DNA of 15,482 nucleotides, taken from Propionibacteriaceae bacterium UBA5174 (GTDB lineage Bacteria > Actinomycetota > Actinomycetes > Propionibacteriales > Propionibacteriaceae). Positions 1 to 7,203 of this stretch are shown in pieces. The notes beneath the pieces were generated by a model, which worked only from the letters and a program-made list of their open reading frames with translations, ran no database searches and was not told where the DNA came from. Made by a program: the position numbers and the translations under genes. Every line of letters starts with the position of its first letter. Position 1 is the stretch's first letter. Location: assembly GCA_002413345.1 (NCBI GenBank), contig DHWU01000051.1, positions 998-16,479 on the forward strand, read 5' to 3'.

Positions 1-2
1 GC

Positions 3-1328
3 TACATGGCCGAGCGGGTCACCGATTTGCGCGACGTTCGTGACCGGGCGGTATCCCGACTGCTGGGCCAAGCCGAACCCGGCGTCCCGGAACTGACCAC
101 CCCGAGTGTGCTGGCTGCGCAGGACCTCGCTCCGGCTGAGACAGCCACTCTGAATGCCCAGACTTGTCTGGGCATCATCACTGTGGCTGGCGGCCCAACC
201 AGCCACACCGCGATCCTGGCCGCTCAACTCGGCATCCCGGCGGTGGTGCAGGCCGTGGGCATCCTGGACGTCCCAGTCGGCACGGTGGTGGCGTTGGACG
301 GTGGCGTGGGCGAAATCACGATCAACCCCAGCCAAACTGAGATCGATTTGCTTGCTGAACGTAAACGGCGCCGTGAAGCCGCATTGGCTGGCGGCACGGG
401 GATCGGGGCAACCAAGGACGGTTACCCAGTGGCACTGCTTGCCAATATCGGCACTGCTGAAGATGCCCGCAAAGCAGCCGCCGCGGCAGTCGAGGGCGTT
501 GGTCTGTTCCGGACGGAGTTTCTGTTCTTGGATCGCGACACGATGCCGACTGTCGAAGAGCAGACCGCCACTTACACCGAGGTTCTGAAGGCTTTCGGGG
601 ATCGTCGGGTGATCGTGCGCACCTTGGACGCTGGGGCGGACAAGCCGCTGAAATTCGCCGATCTGGGCCCCGAGGAGAACCCGGCTTTGGGCCGGCGCGG
701 GCTACGTCTGGGCATGGTGCGCACCGACATCATGGACGCCCAGCTGCAGGCTTTGGCTAATGCCTATCACGCCACCAAAGCGGATCTGCGAGTGATGGCG
801 CCGATGGTGGCAACCCAGGCCGAGGCAGTCTGGTTTGTGGAGCGAGTGCGCGCTTTGGGCATACCGAAGGCCGGGGTAATGATCGAGATCCCGGCGGCAG
901 CGATCCGCAGCCGGGGCATTCTCTATCACGCCGACTTTGCCTCGCTGGGCACCAATGATCTGCAGCAGTACACGATGGCCGCCGACCGAATGCAGGGCGA
1001 GCTTGCTGATCTGCTCAACCCCTGGGAGCCGGCCCTGCTTGATGTGATCGCGCTGGCTTGCGCCGGTGGCAAAGAAATGGGCAAGCCGATCGGGGTCTGC
1101 GGCGAAGCCGCTGGCAACCCAGGATTAGCCCTAGTGCTGGCCGGTTTAGGGGTTAAGAGTCTGTCAATGGCGGTAGGTAAGGTTCCGGCGGTGCGCACTG
1201 CTTTGGCTCTGCACACCATGGAGACCTGCCAACAGATGGCCGCTGCCGCCCGGGCGTCCATCACCCCAGCCGAGGCGAAAGCTGCGGTGATGGCGATGGC
1301 TGACCCAGTGTTGGCTGACCTGGTCTAA
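3..1328 (+). CDS. ptsI: PTS Enzyme I (phosphoenolpyruvate-protein phosphotransferase), 5' truncated by window edge
   Basis: Cytoplasmic Enzyme I takes phosphate from PEP onto a histidine and passes it to HPr, the first step of PTS sugar uptake. The reading frame is open to the window edge, so the methionine at position 6 is internal. Numbering from that methionine, the phosphohistidine motif GGPTSHTAI puts the active His at residue 67 (His189 in E. coli). About 120 N-terminal residues, most of the HPr-binding region, therefore lie outside the window. The PEP-binding barrel follows: GLFRTEFLF near 166, a metal/PEP-site motif SLGTNDLQQYTMAADR near 313, and the catalytic-cysteine motif VCGEAAGNP near 365. 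The C-terminus is complete, with a TAA stop. The gene is convergent with the lipoprotein gene, 38 nt away. I see no frameshift. PEP synthase and PPDK share the fold, but the GGPTSHTAI and GTNDLQQYT motifs and the C-terminal length fit Enzyme I. Confidence 0.96.
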   Translation, partial: YMAERVTDLRDVRDRAVSRLLGQAEPGVPELTTPSVLAAQDLAPAETATLNAQTCLGIITVAGGPTSHTAILAAQLGIPAVVQAVGILDVPVGTVVALDGGVGEITINPSQTEIDLLAERKRRREAALAGGTGIGATKDGYPVALLANIGTAEDARKAAAAAVEGVGLFRTEFLFLDRDTMPTVEEQTATYTEVLKAFGDRRVIVRTLDAGADKPLKFADLGPEENPALGRRGLRLGMVRTDIMDAQLQALANAYHATKADLRVMAPMVATQAEAVWFVERVRALGIPKAGVMIEIPAAAIRSRGILYHADFASLGTNDLQQYTMAADRMQGELADLLNPWEPALLDVIALACAGGKEMGKPIGVCGEAAGNPGLALVLAGLGVKSLSMAVGKVPAVRTALALHTMETCQQMAAAARASITPAEAKAAVMAMADPVLADLV

Positions 1329-1363
1329 AGATCTGCGCACGTTGAGTGGAAACGGCGGTCTTT
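1327..1363. terminator. Possible weak bidirectional terminator between convergent genes
   Basis: The 38-nt gap between ptsI and the lipoprotein gene can fold. An outer arm AAAGATC (1327-1333) faces GGTCTTT (1357-1363) with one G-U pair in the plus-strand RNA. An inner CGTT (1340-1343) faces AACG (1351-1354) around a 7-nt loop. The T-rich 3' arm is short and the outer stem on the minus-strand RNA has one mismatch. The position between two stops supports a shared terminator, but the structure is modest. Confidence 0.3.
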
Positions 1364-1366
1364 GCG

Positions 1367-1831
1367 TTACTGCTTGACGCCCTTCAAGGTTCCGGTGATG
1401 TTGCCATCCGAGCTGCCAGCCAGGCACAGAATCTGTCGGTCGTGTGCGGTGTCCCAGGTGGTCTGATCGGGGTAGAAGTAATTGAAGGTGTACTTCGACG
1501 CGTCCCCCGAAACGCCGACGAACTCCTTGAAGGATTTTGTGCAGGCTGCGCTGGCCTTCTCGCCAATCAAGGTGTCGCCAGGGTAGGCCGCCTCGGTGAG
1601 GGTGGTGGAGCTGAAAGCCTCCCAATAATGTGCCTGGGAGCAGGGGAGCAGGGTCACCGTCTTGATGCTGCCAGCAGGTAGCTCGCCGGTGCAGTCGCCC
1701 ACCGAGACTTGGAACGGATCGACAGTCGCGGCAGTGGTCACCTGGCCGTTGGCATCCCTGGCACTGCCGGTGCAGCCAGTGAGTGCCAAGGCAAAGACCG
1801 CCACTAACGCTGCAACCGGACGCACTCGCAT
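1367..1831 (-). CDS. Septum_form-domain lipoprotein
   Basis: A 154-residue secreted lipoprotein of unknown exact role. Residues 1-19 are a signal peptide (MRVR, then a hydrophobic stretch) ending in the lipobox LTGC, so Cys20 should be lipidated and the mature protein held on the outer face of the membrane. The rest resembles the actinobacterial Septum_form family (PF13845): VGDC (Cys47), LPCSQAH (Cys64, His68), AAC (Cys97) and a terminal W-x5-R-x3-C pattern with Cys136. Four cysteines after the lipobox suggest two disulfides, and the window also encodes a DsbA-like protein. The ATG lies 3 nt past the valS stop. A strong AGGAG at 1838-1842, inside the valS end and 6 nt from the ATG, supports this start and coupling to valS. 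The family name comes from a proposed link to septum formation; I infer no such role here. Confidence 0.85.
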   Translation of the reverse strand: MRVRPVAALVAVFALALTGCTGSARDANGQVTTAATVDPFQVSVGDCTGELPAGSIKTVTLLPCSQAHYWEAFSSTTLTEAAYPGDTLIGEKASAACTKSFKEFVGVSGDASKYTFNYFYPDQTTWDTAHDRQILCLAGSSDGNITGTLKGVKQ

Positions 1832-1834
1832 GCC

Positions 1835-4405
1835 CTACTCCTGAGCCAATTGGACGCTGACCTGCAGCGGCTGGGTACTGGTTACCCAGTTCAGCGTGCC
1901 AGTGATTCGTCCAGCTGCCCTCAGGTCGGTGGCTGCGGCGCGAAGTCGGGCCAAGGACTCTTCGGGGCCAGTGAACTCAGCGATCTCGACTCCGGCCTTC
2001 ATCGAGACCTTGGCACTGGATTTGGCGCCACGAATGGCAGCCAGAGCAGTCGCCACCTCGGTCAATAACGCGCTATCGCCAGCAGGTAGCTCGCTGACCG
2101 CGGGCCAGTGGCTCAGGTGTACCGAGCCTTCCTGCCACCACGACCAGACCTCTTCGGTGACGAACGGCAGGAAAGGTGCGAATAGGCGAAGTTGGACTTC
2201 CAATGCCATGCGCAAAGCCGACCGGGCGGAATCGGCGCCAGCTTGGCCGTCGGCTCCGTAGGCGCGTTCCTTCACCAACTCGAGGTAGTCATCGCAGAAC
2301 TGCCAGAAGAACTTCTCGGTGGCTTCTAGCGCGGTCGAGTAGTCGAACGCGTCAAAGGCGGTGGTGGCTTGGCTGACGACCTCAGCCAGGCCGGCCAACA
2401 TGGCCGCATCGACTGGCTCAGTCACGGTTGAGTCGGTGGCCTGCGGGGTGCCCAGAATGAACTTGGACGCATTGAGGATCTTCATCGCCAGGCGTCGACC
2501 GACTTTCATCTGAGTCTCGTCGAAGGGCGAATCCATGCCTGGACGCGCCATCGCGGCCCGCCAACGAACCGCGTCGGAGCCGAAACGATTCAAGATGTCA
2601 GTGGGCACCACCACATTGCCTTTGGACTTGCTCATCTTCTTGCGATCAGGATCGACCACGAAGCCTGAGATTGTGGCTCGTTTCCAGGGCAGAGTGTGGT
2701 GCTCGAAGTTTGCTCGCACCACTCGGGAGAACACCCAAGTGCGGATGATGTCGTGGGCTTGTGGTGCGATGTCCATCGGGAAGGTGAGCTTCCACAGTTG
2801 TTCGTCTCGTTCCCAGCCGCACGCGATCTGCGGGGTCAGCGACGAAGTAGCCCAGGTGTCCATCACGTCTGGGTCGCCAACGAAACCGCCAGCGACGCCG
2901 CGCTGGTCGGCGGTGAAGCCCGGTGGCACATCGGTGGCAGGGTCTACCGGCAAGGTCCCCTCAGCAGCCGTGATCGGGTGGTCGTAGTCGGGTTCGCCGT
3001 CAGCGTCCAGGGCGTACCAGACTGGAAAGGGGACGCCAAAGAAACGCTGCCGGCTGATCAGCCAATCGCCGTTGAGCCCGTTGACCCAGTTTGAGTAGCG
3101 GTGCTTCATGTGGTCTGGCACCCAGGCCAACTCTTCGCCGCGGGCCAACAACTCAGCCTTCAGCTGATCGTCGCGACCGCCGTTGCTGATGTACCACTGC
3201 CGGGTAGAGACGATCTCGAGTGGCTTTTCGCCCTTTTCATAGAAGTTCGCCTTGCGCTGGGTGGCCTTCGGCTCGCCGTCCAGTTCGCCGGAGGCGCGCA
3301 GCAGGTTCACGATCGCCTCACGGGCGCTGAAGGCGGTCTTGCCAGCCAGTTCGGTGTACGGCCCGGCGTTGGTCAGCCACTCAGGGGCTTCGGCGTGCAG
3401 CCGGCCGTCGCGTCCGATCACCGTACGGGTGGGCAGGCGAAGCTCGCGCCACCAGATCACGTCGGTCAGATCGCCGAAGGTGCAGCACATCGCGATGCCA
3501 GCGCCCTTGTCGGGCTCGGCGGCCGAATGGGCCAACACCGGAATCTCCACTCCGAAGATCGGCGAGGTGACCGTAGTGCCGAATAGGTCTGCGTAACGCT
3601 GGTCATCAGGGTGCGCGATCAGGGCACAGACCGCTGGTAGTAGTTCGGGACGGGTGGTTTCGATGTAGACCGGTTCGCCATCAGGTTTGGTGAAAGCGAC
3701 CCGATGGTAGGCGCCGGGGTAGTCACGGGCCTCCAACTCGGCCTGGGCGACGGCGGTCTGGAAAGTGATGTCCCAAAGGGTGGGGGCCTCGGATAGGTAA
3801 GCCTCGCCGCGGGCATGGTTGCGCAGAAAGGCCTTCTGGGCCACGGCTTGCGACTCATTGGAGATGGTCGTGTAGAGCTGCTGCCAGTCCACGCTCAGGC
3901 CCAAAGTGCGCCACAGGTCTTCGAAGGCCTGCTCGTCGACGCCGGTAAGTTCTTGGCAAAGCTCAATGAAGTTGCGACGGCTGATCGGTTGTTGCCGCTT
4001 GGGGTCGGGCTTGGCTGGCGGCACGAAATCCTCGGCATAGGGCAGCGAAGTATCGCAACGCACCCCGTAATAATTCTGGACGCGTCGCTCGGTGGGCAGG
4101 CCGTTGTCGTCCCAGCCCATCGGGTAAAAGACGTGTTTGCCCTGCATCCGCTGGTAGCGGGCGATTAGGTCGGTGTGGGTGTAGCTGAACACGTGACCAA
4201 CATGGAGCGATCCGGAGACCGTCGGTGGCGGGGTGTCGATGCTGAACACCTGCTCGCGGCTTTCTGGCCGCACGAAGGAGTAAGTGCCAGCTTCCCGCCA
4301 GCGAGTGCTCCACTTGGCCTCCAAACCCTCCAATGCCGGACGCTCAGGTACGCCGCCATCTTGAGTGGCGGCGGGCGTGGCAATCTGGTCAGGCGTGTCA
4401 GTCAT
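1835..4405 (-). CDS. valS: Valyl-tRNA synthetase
   Basis: Class Ia synthetase that attaches valine to tRNA-Val and edits mischarged threonine. Numbering from an in-frame ATG three codons upstream (4414), the HIGH-type motif HVGH is at 71-74, the editing-domain motif ETTRPELLP is near 252, and KMSKS is at 593-597, followed by an alpha-helical anticodon-binding domain. The GWDDNGLPTERRVQN segment near 100 resembles the archaeal/rickettsial ValS type rather than the E. coli type. The protein (856 residues from the chosen start) is shorter than E. coli ValS and ends soon after the anticodon domain, without an obvious long coiled-coil tail. I chose ATG 4405 because a -10-like TAAGAT (4413-4418) ends 7 nt before it, and an ATG at 4414 would lie inside that box. 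Neither ATG has a Shine-Dalgarno. The lipoprotein gene follows after 3 nt. Confidence 0.96.
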   Translation of the reverse strand: MTDTPDQIATPAATQDGGVPERPALEGLEAKWSTRWREAGTYSFVRPESREQVFSIDTPPPTVSGSLHVGHVFSYTHTDLIARYQRMQGKHVFYPMGWDDNGLPTERRVQNYYGVRCDTSLPYAEDFVPPAKPDPKRQQPISRRNFIELCQELTGVDEQAFEDLWRTLGLSVDWQQLYTTISNESQAVAQKAFLRNHARGEAYLSEAPTLWDITFQTAVAQAELEARDYPGAYHRVAFTKPDGEPVYIETTRPELLPAVCALIAHPDDQRYADLFGTTVTSPIFGVEIPVLAHSAAEPDKGAGIAMCCTFGDLTDVIWWRELRLPTRTVIGRDGRLHAEAPEWLTNAGPYTELAGKTAFSAREAIVNLLRASGELDGEPKATQRKANFYEKGEKPLEIVSTRQWYISNGGRDDQLKAELLARGEELAWVPDHMKHRYSNWVNGLNGDWLISRQRFFGVPFPVWYALDADGEPDYDHPITAAEGTLPVDPATDVPPGFTADQRGVAGGFVGDPDVMDTWATSSLTPQIACGWERDEQLWKLTFPMDIAPQAHDIIRTWVFSRVVRANFEHHTLPWKRATISGFVVDPDRKKMSKSKGNVVVPTDILNRFGSDAVRWRAAMARPGMDSPFDETQMKVGRRLAMKILNASKFILGTPQATDSTVTEPVDAAMLAGLAEVVSQATTAFDAFDYSTALEATEKFFWQFCDDYLELVKERAYGADGQAGADSARSALRMALEVQLRLFAPFLPFVTEEVWSWWQEGSVHLSHWPAVSELPAGDSALLTEVATALAAIRGAKSSAKVSMKAGVEIAEFTGPEESLARLRAAATDLRAAGRITGTLNWVTSTQPLQVSVQLAQE
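1838..1842 (-). promoter_or_regulatory. Shine-Dalgarno for the lipoprotein gene, inside the valS 3' end
   Basis: Read on the minus strand, AGGAG covers the last valS codons and sits 6 nt before the lipoprotein ATG. Ribosomes finishing valS would be placed to reinitiate, so the two genes are probably translated from one mRNA. Confidence 0.65.
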
Positions 4406-4418
4406 GAGGGGCATCTTA
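4403..4418 (-). promoter_or_regulatory. -10 box and leaderless start of valS
   Basis: On the minus strand, TAAGAT (4418-4413) is followed by 7 nt (GCCCCTC) and ATG (4405-4403). This matches the ndk arrangement (TAAGGT, 7 nt, ATG) and predicts transcription starting at or next to the A of the ATG. A GGCGCGCC palindrome (4421-4428) lies just upstream. No good -35 is seen; CTGAAC at 17-bp spacing is a poor match. Confidence 0.5.
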
Positions 4419-4470
4419 TTGGCGCGCCCAAGGTTGTTCAGAATCGGGCTCGGCGTGGAGCAGGATCGGA

Positions 4471-4491
4471 CTGACCAGGTTGTCGGGTCAG
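4471..4491 (-). terminator. Hairpin over the dsbA-like stop codon, no U-tract
   Basis: A perfect 6-bp stem (CTGACC 4471-4476 with GGTCAG 4486-4491, 9-nt loop) covers the stop of the dsbA-like gene. No T-run follows on the minus strand, so it is not a classical intrinsic terminator. It may reduce read-through into valS or protect the 3' end. The rest of the 82-nt gap to valS holds only the valS promoter. Confidence 0.25.
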
Positions 4492-5213
4492 GCTGCAGCG
4501 TTGATCGCAGCGATCAGGCCAGAGGCCGCCGCCCCGAGTTCGAAGGAGTTTCCGTTGACCGTCATCCGTGGTGTGGAGGCGGGAAGGTTTTTGGAGTAGG
4601 CCTCAGCTACAAAGTCCGCGGTCTGCTTGCGGTCGTAACACTGCTGGAATCGAGTCAGCGCGTCGCCGGTGATTCCGGCGGTGGACGCGAAGGTCACCCG
4701 CAGCTGGTCATCGGTGTAACCGGTGCCCTCTTTACTGGGCTGATTGGCGAAAATCGTTTGGTGGTAGCTGGCGTAGCTGCCTACCACATCGGCACAAGCG
4801 GCGGCTCTGGCGGCCCGTTCGGAAGAGTCGTTCGCGAGATTCTCGTCGAGGAAGGTCAAGGGGCGGTAGCGCAGATTGATCTGGCCAGCTTGCGCCGCTG
4901 CGGCCAGGGTATCGCCGTAGTAGGTCTCGACACTGGCACAGCCGGGGCATTGGTAGTCGAAGAAGAAGTCCACCACGGGGGCACCAGCTTTTACTGCGCC
5001 CGGATAAGGCGAAATGCCGGAGCGATCTGAGGTGGCATTGGGTGGGGTGAGCTGTCCGGTGGCGAGGTTGTTTTGCACCAAAACCACGACCAATGCGGCA
5101 ACTACCACTACCGCAATGACGAGCGCGCCGAACCCGGCAATGCGTGCTCGGCGAACCCTTTTGGCCTTGGCGGCCCGTTCCACTCGGAGGCGTTCACGCC
5201 GGGTTTGGGCCAT
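4488..5213 (-). CDS. Membrane-anchored DsbA-like thiol oxidoreductase (thioredoxin_4 type)
   Basis: A 241-residue protein with a short basic cytoplasmic N-terminus (1-25), one membrane segment (about 26-46) and an extracytoplasmic thioredoxin fold. The redox motif is CPGC (Cys89-Cys92) in the context FFFDYQCPGCASV. A TP dipeptide in STPRMTVNG near 215 fits the cis-proline loop that faces the active site. This matches the DsbA-like thioredoxin_4 family (PF13462) that makes or reshuffles disulfides in actinobacterial envelope proteins. Two further cysteines (AACADV and QQCYDRK) may pair in the helical insertion. The ATG lies 20 nt inside the end of the mauE-like gene, with AGAGGA (5222-5227) 8 nt before it, so the two genes are translationally coupled. 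The overlap suggests the membrane partner recycles this protein, though the electron acceptor is unknown. It could act as an oxidase, reductase or isomerase; sequence does not decide. Confidence 0.9.
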   Translation of the reverse strand: MAQTRRERLRVERAAKAKRVRRARIAGFGALVIAVVVVAALVVVLVQNNLATGQLTPPNATSDRSGISPYPGAVKAGAPVVDFFFDYQCPGCASVETYYGDTLAAAAQAGQINLRYRPLTFLDENLANDSSERAARAAACADVVGSYASYHQTIFANQPSKEGTGYTDDQLRVTFASTAGITGDALTRFQQCYDRKQTADFVAEAYSKNLPASTPRMTVNGNSFELGAAASGLIAAINAAA

Positions 5214-5739
5214 CTTCGCCGTCCTCTACGTCGTCATCGAATTCATCGGTCGGTGCGAACAGCCAGAAGTCGGCCGAGAACGGTGCCTTCGGCCTCCACA
5301 CGGTCCAGGCGCCGAGCAGGAACAAGCCGAGGTCGCGGGCGATCTCAATGGGGTATTCAGTCTGGCTTGGCGCGACCGCCCCGCCATTGCCGAAGCAGCC
5401 GCAATCTATCGATTGCCCGCGGATCCACACCGTGGCAATCGCAATGATGAAGGACAGCATCAGCAACGATCCGACGATCGCCGATACCCGAGTGAAAGCT
5501 CCGACGACCAGCAGCACGCCAACGGCGATCTCAATGATCGGCAGCGCTGACCCGACCACTGCGGTCACCTCGAAGGGCAGGATGTTGTAGGCGCGCACGG
5601 CAGCGACAGATTGATCCAGGGCAGTGATCTTGATCGCTCCGGCCACCACCAAAGTGACTCCCAGGATCAGTCTGGCAGCGAGAGTGACCCACAGCTGCCA
5701 TGACGTGACGCGCGGGCTTTTGACCTCAGGTTCTGGCAC
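5194..5739 (-). CDS. MauE/DoxX-like membrane redox protein
   Basis: A 181-residue integral membrane protein with about four hydrophobic segments (near 13-38, 56-80, 84-106 and 133-149). Between the third and fourth is the MauE-family signature IDCGCFG with Cys113 and Cys115 (PF07291). In the methylamine dehydrogenase system MauE is a membrane partner of the thiol protein MauD, and actinobacterial copies commonly sit beside DsbA-like genes, as here. The C-terminus is soluble and strongly acidic (about 165-177). The frame stays open to 6036, but that would run through folC on the opposite strand. I chose GTG 5739 because TATACT (5746-5751) lies exactly 6 nt upstream, a leaderless arrangement, and the protein then begins just before the first membrane helix. 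There is no Shine-Dalgarno. The function as an electron carrier for the overlapping dsbA-like gene is inferred. Confidence 0.85.
   Translation of the reverse strand: MPEPEVKSPRVTSWQLWVTLAARLILGVTLVVAGAIKITALDQSVAAVRAYNILPFEVTAVVGSALPIIEIAVGVLLVVGAFTRVSAIVGSLLMLSFIIAIATVWIRGQSIDCGCFGNGGAVAPSQTEYPIEIARDLGLFLLGAWTVWRPKAPFSADFWLFAPTDEFDDDVEDGEDGPNPA
5222..5227 (-). promoter_or_regulatory. Shine-Dalgarno of the dsbA-like gene inside the mauE-like gene
   Basis: AGAGGA on the minus strand, 8 nt before the ATG at 5213, lies within the acidic C-terminal codons of the mauE-like gene. It supports this ATG and coupling of the two genes. Confidence 0.55.
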
Positions 5740-5805
5740 CGCCGCAGTATATCGACACTCGGTCGAACCGCTGGGTGGGGTAACGGCTAGGCTTTGCCCG
5801 TCATG
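5737..5805. promoter_or_regulatory. Divergent promoter region between the mauE-like gene and folC
   Basis: Only 63 nt separate the two start codons. On the minus strand TATACT (5746-5751) plus 6 nt leads to the GTG at 5739. On the plus strand TAGGCT (5788-5793) plus 9 nt leads to the ATG at 5803. At 17-bp spacing the two -35 regions would fall on nearly the same bases (about 5765-5774), so the promoters may compete or share a regulator. Neither has a recognisable TTGACA. Confidence 0.5.
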
Positions 5806-7143
5806 AGCAAAACCCATTCTGAGATAGTCACTGAACTCCAATCGCGTTGGCCTGAACATCAGGTTGGCCGAAGCCAGGCCCGAGTGCGAGCCTTGGCTGA
5901 TCTGCTCGGCAACCCCGAAAAGTCGTGTCCGGTGATCTTGATCACCGGCACTAATGGCAAAGGCAGTACCGCGATCATGATCGACGCGCTGCTGCGGGCT
6001 ATGGGGTTGCGGGTCGGCCGCTTTTCCAGTCCTCACCTGGTGAACCTCACCGAGCGGATCTCGATCGACGGGGAACCCATCGCTGATGAGGTCTTTGACG
6101 ATCTGGTCGAACAGTTGCGTCCGATGATTGAGCTGGTGGACGCCCAGGCCATCGACGGAATCTCACTGACCTTCTTCGAGGTGATGACTGCCCTTGCGTA
6201 CGCCGCCTTCGCTGATGCTCCGGTGGACGTGGCAGTAGTGGAAGTGGGGATGGGTGGCGAATGGGATGCCACCAACATTGTGGACGCCGAAGTCGCGGTG
6301 GTCTGCCCGATCGATCTGGATCACACCGACTTGTTGGGCGAGACGATCGCCGAGATCGCGGCGGAAAAGGCCGGGATCATCAAGGCCGACTCGCGGGCGG
6401 TGCTGGCAGCGCAGTCTGCACCGGCGGCCGAAGTGCTGCTGGCTAGGTGTGCCGAAGTTGGGGCCGAAGTGCGCCGTGAAGGACCAGAGTTTGGCCTGAT
6501 CGATCGGCTACCGGCCGTCGGTGGCCAAATGTTGCGACTGGAGACTGCCGACGGGCCGCTGGGTGAGTTGATCCTGCCGCTATTCGGCGAGCACATGGCG
6601 CGCAATGCCGCTTTGGCCGTGGCCGCGGCTGAGGCTTTCTTGGGCGGACGAGCATTACCGCCGGAAGTCGTGGCCGCTGGTTTGGAGGCGGTCCGTGCGC
6701 CAGCACGATTGGAAGTGGTTCGCCGCTCACCCACGGTTGTACTCGACACTTGCCACAATCCCCACGGTGCCCGGGCGACTGTGGCGGCGATTACTGAGGC
6801 TTTCGATTTCCAAACCCTGATCGGGGTAGTCGCGATGATGGCTGACAAAGATGTCGCCGGGGTGCTTGCAGTGTTCGACGAAGTGATGACCACCGTGGTG
6901 TGCACCGGGATCACTGGTTCCTCCCGGGCGTTGTCAGCGGATGCTCTGGCGCGACCGGCAGCCGAAGTGTTTGGGGCGCAACGCGTTCGGATTGCCGAGG
7001 ACATGTCCGCCGCGATTGAGGCGGCCGTGGCCCTGGCCGATGAGGCCGGTCCGGGTTCTGGAGTTCTGATCGCCGGTTCGGTGTATGCCGCCGGTGAGGC
7101 TCGGGCGTTGTTGGTTGGTTCCGGGTCGGACGCTTCCCAGTAG
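5803..7143 (+). CDS. folC: Folylpolyglutamate synthase / dihydrofolate synthase
   Basis: Cytoplasmic Mur-ligase-type enzyme that adds glutamate to folates and, in bifunctional forms, makes dihydrofolate from dihydropteroate. From ATG 5803 it has 446 residues. The P-loop GTNGKGST is at 49-56, SSPHLVNLTERI near 75-86, the metal-site region EVGMGGEWDATN near 150, DHTDLLGE near 174, and the glutamate-ligase domain motif DTCHNPHG in the C-terminal third (usually D-x-A-H-N; here a Cys precedes the His). Length and domain order are normal. An in-frame TTG at 5794 is possible, but the TAGGCT box at 5788-5793 makes ATG 5803 the better start. There is no Shine-Dalgarno. In mycobacteria valS and folC are co-directional neighbours; here valS is on the other strand with the redox pair between. 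Whether the enzyme is mono- or bifunctional cannot be read from sequence. Confidence 0.95.
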   Translation: MSKTHSEIVTELQSRWPEHQVGRSQARVRALADLLGNPEKSCPVILITGTNGKGSTAIMIDALLRAMGLRVGRFSSPHLVNLTERISIDGEPIADEVFDDLVEQLRPMIELVDAQAIDGISLTFFEVMTALAYAAFADAPVDVAVVEVGMGGEWDATNIVDAEVAVVCPIDLDHTDLLGETIAEIAAEKAGIIKADSRAVLAAQSAPAAEVLLARCAEVGAEVRREGPEFGLIDRLPAVGGQMLRLETADGPLGELILPLFGEHMARNAALAVAAAEAFLGGRALPPEVVAAGLEAVRAPARLEVVRRSPTVVLDTCHNPHGARATVAAITEAFDFQTLIGVVAMMADKDVAGVLAVFDEVMTTVVCTGITGSSRALSADALARPAAEVFGAQRVRIAEDMSAAIEAAVALADEAGPGSGVLIAGSVYAAGEARALLVGSGSDASQ

Positions 7144-7187
7144 CGCGGCTGTCCACACCCGCTGCCTAATCAGGGCCGCATAGCCGA

Positions 7188-7203
7188 TAAGGTCACAGCC
7201 ATG
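7188..7203 (+). promoter_or_regulatory. -10 box and leaderless start of ndk
   Basis: TAAGGT (7188-7193) is followed by 7 nt and the ndk ATG at 7201. There is no Shine-Dalgarno in the 57-nt gap after folC. The spacing puts transcription start at or next to the A of the ATG. No convincing -35 is visible. Confidence 0.5.

Noticed and set aside
4365..5030. 221-codon plus-strand frame across the valS start and dsbA-like gene
   Set aside because: Antisense to two genes with firm family motifs; Gly/Val-rich composition is typical of antisense frames in GC-rich DNA.
5740..6036. N-terminal extension of the mauE-like frame by 99 codons
   Set aside because: It would run antisense through the folC start and P-loop region, has no membrane or MauE similarity, and the GTG at 5739 has an ideal -10 box.
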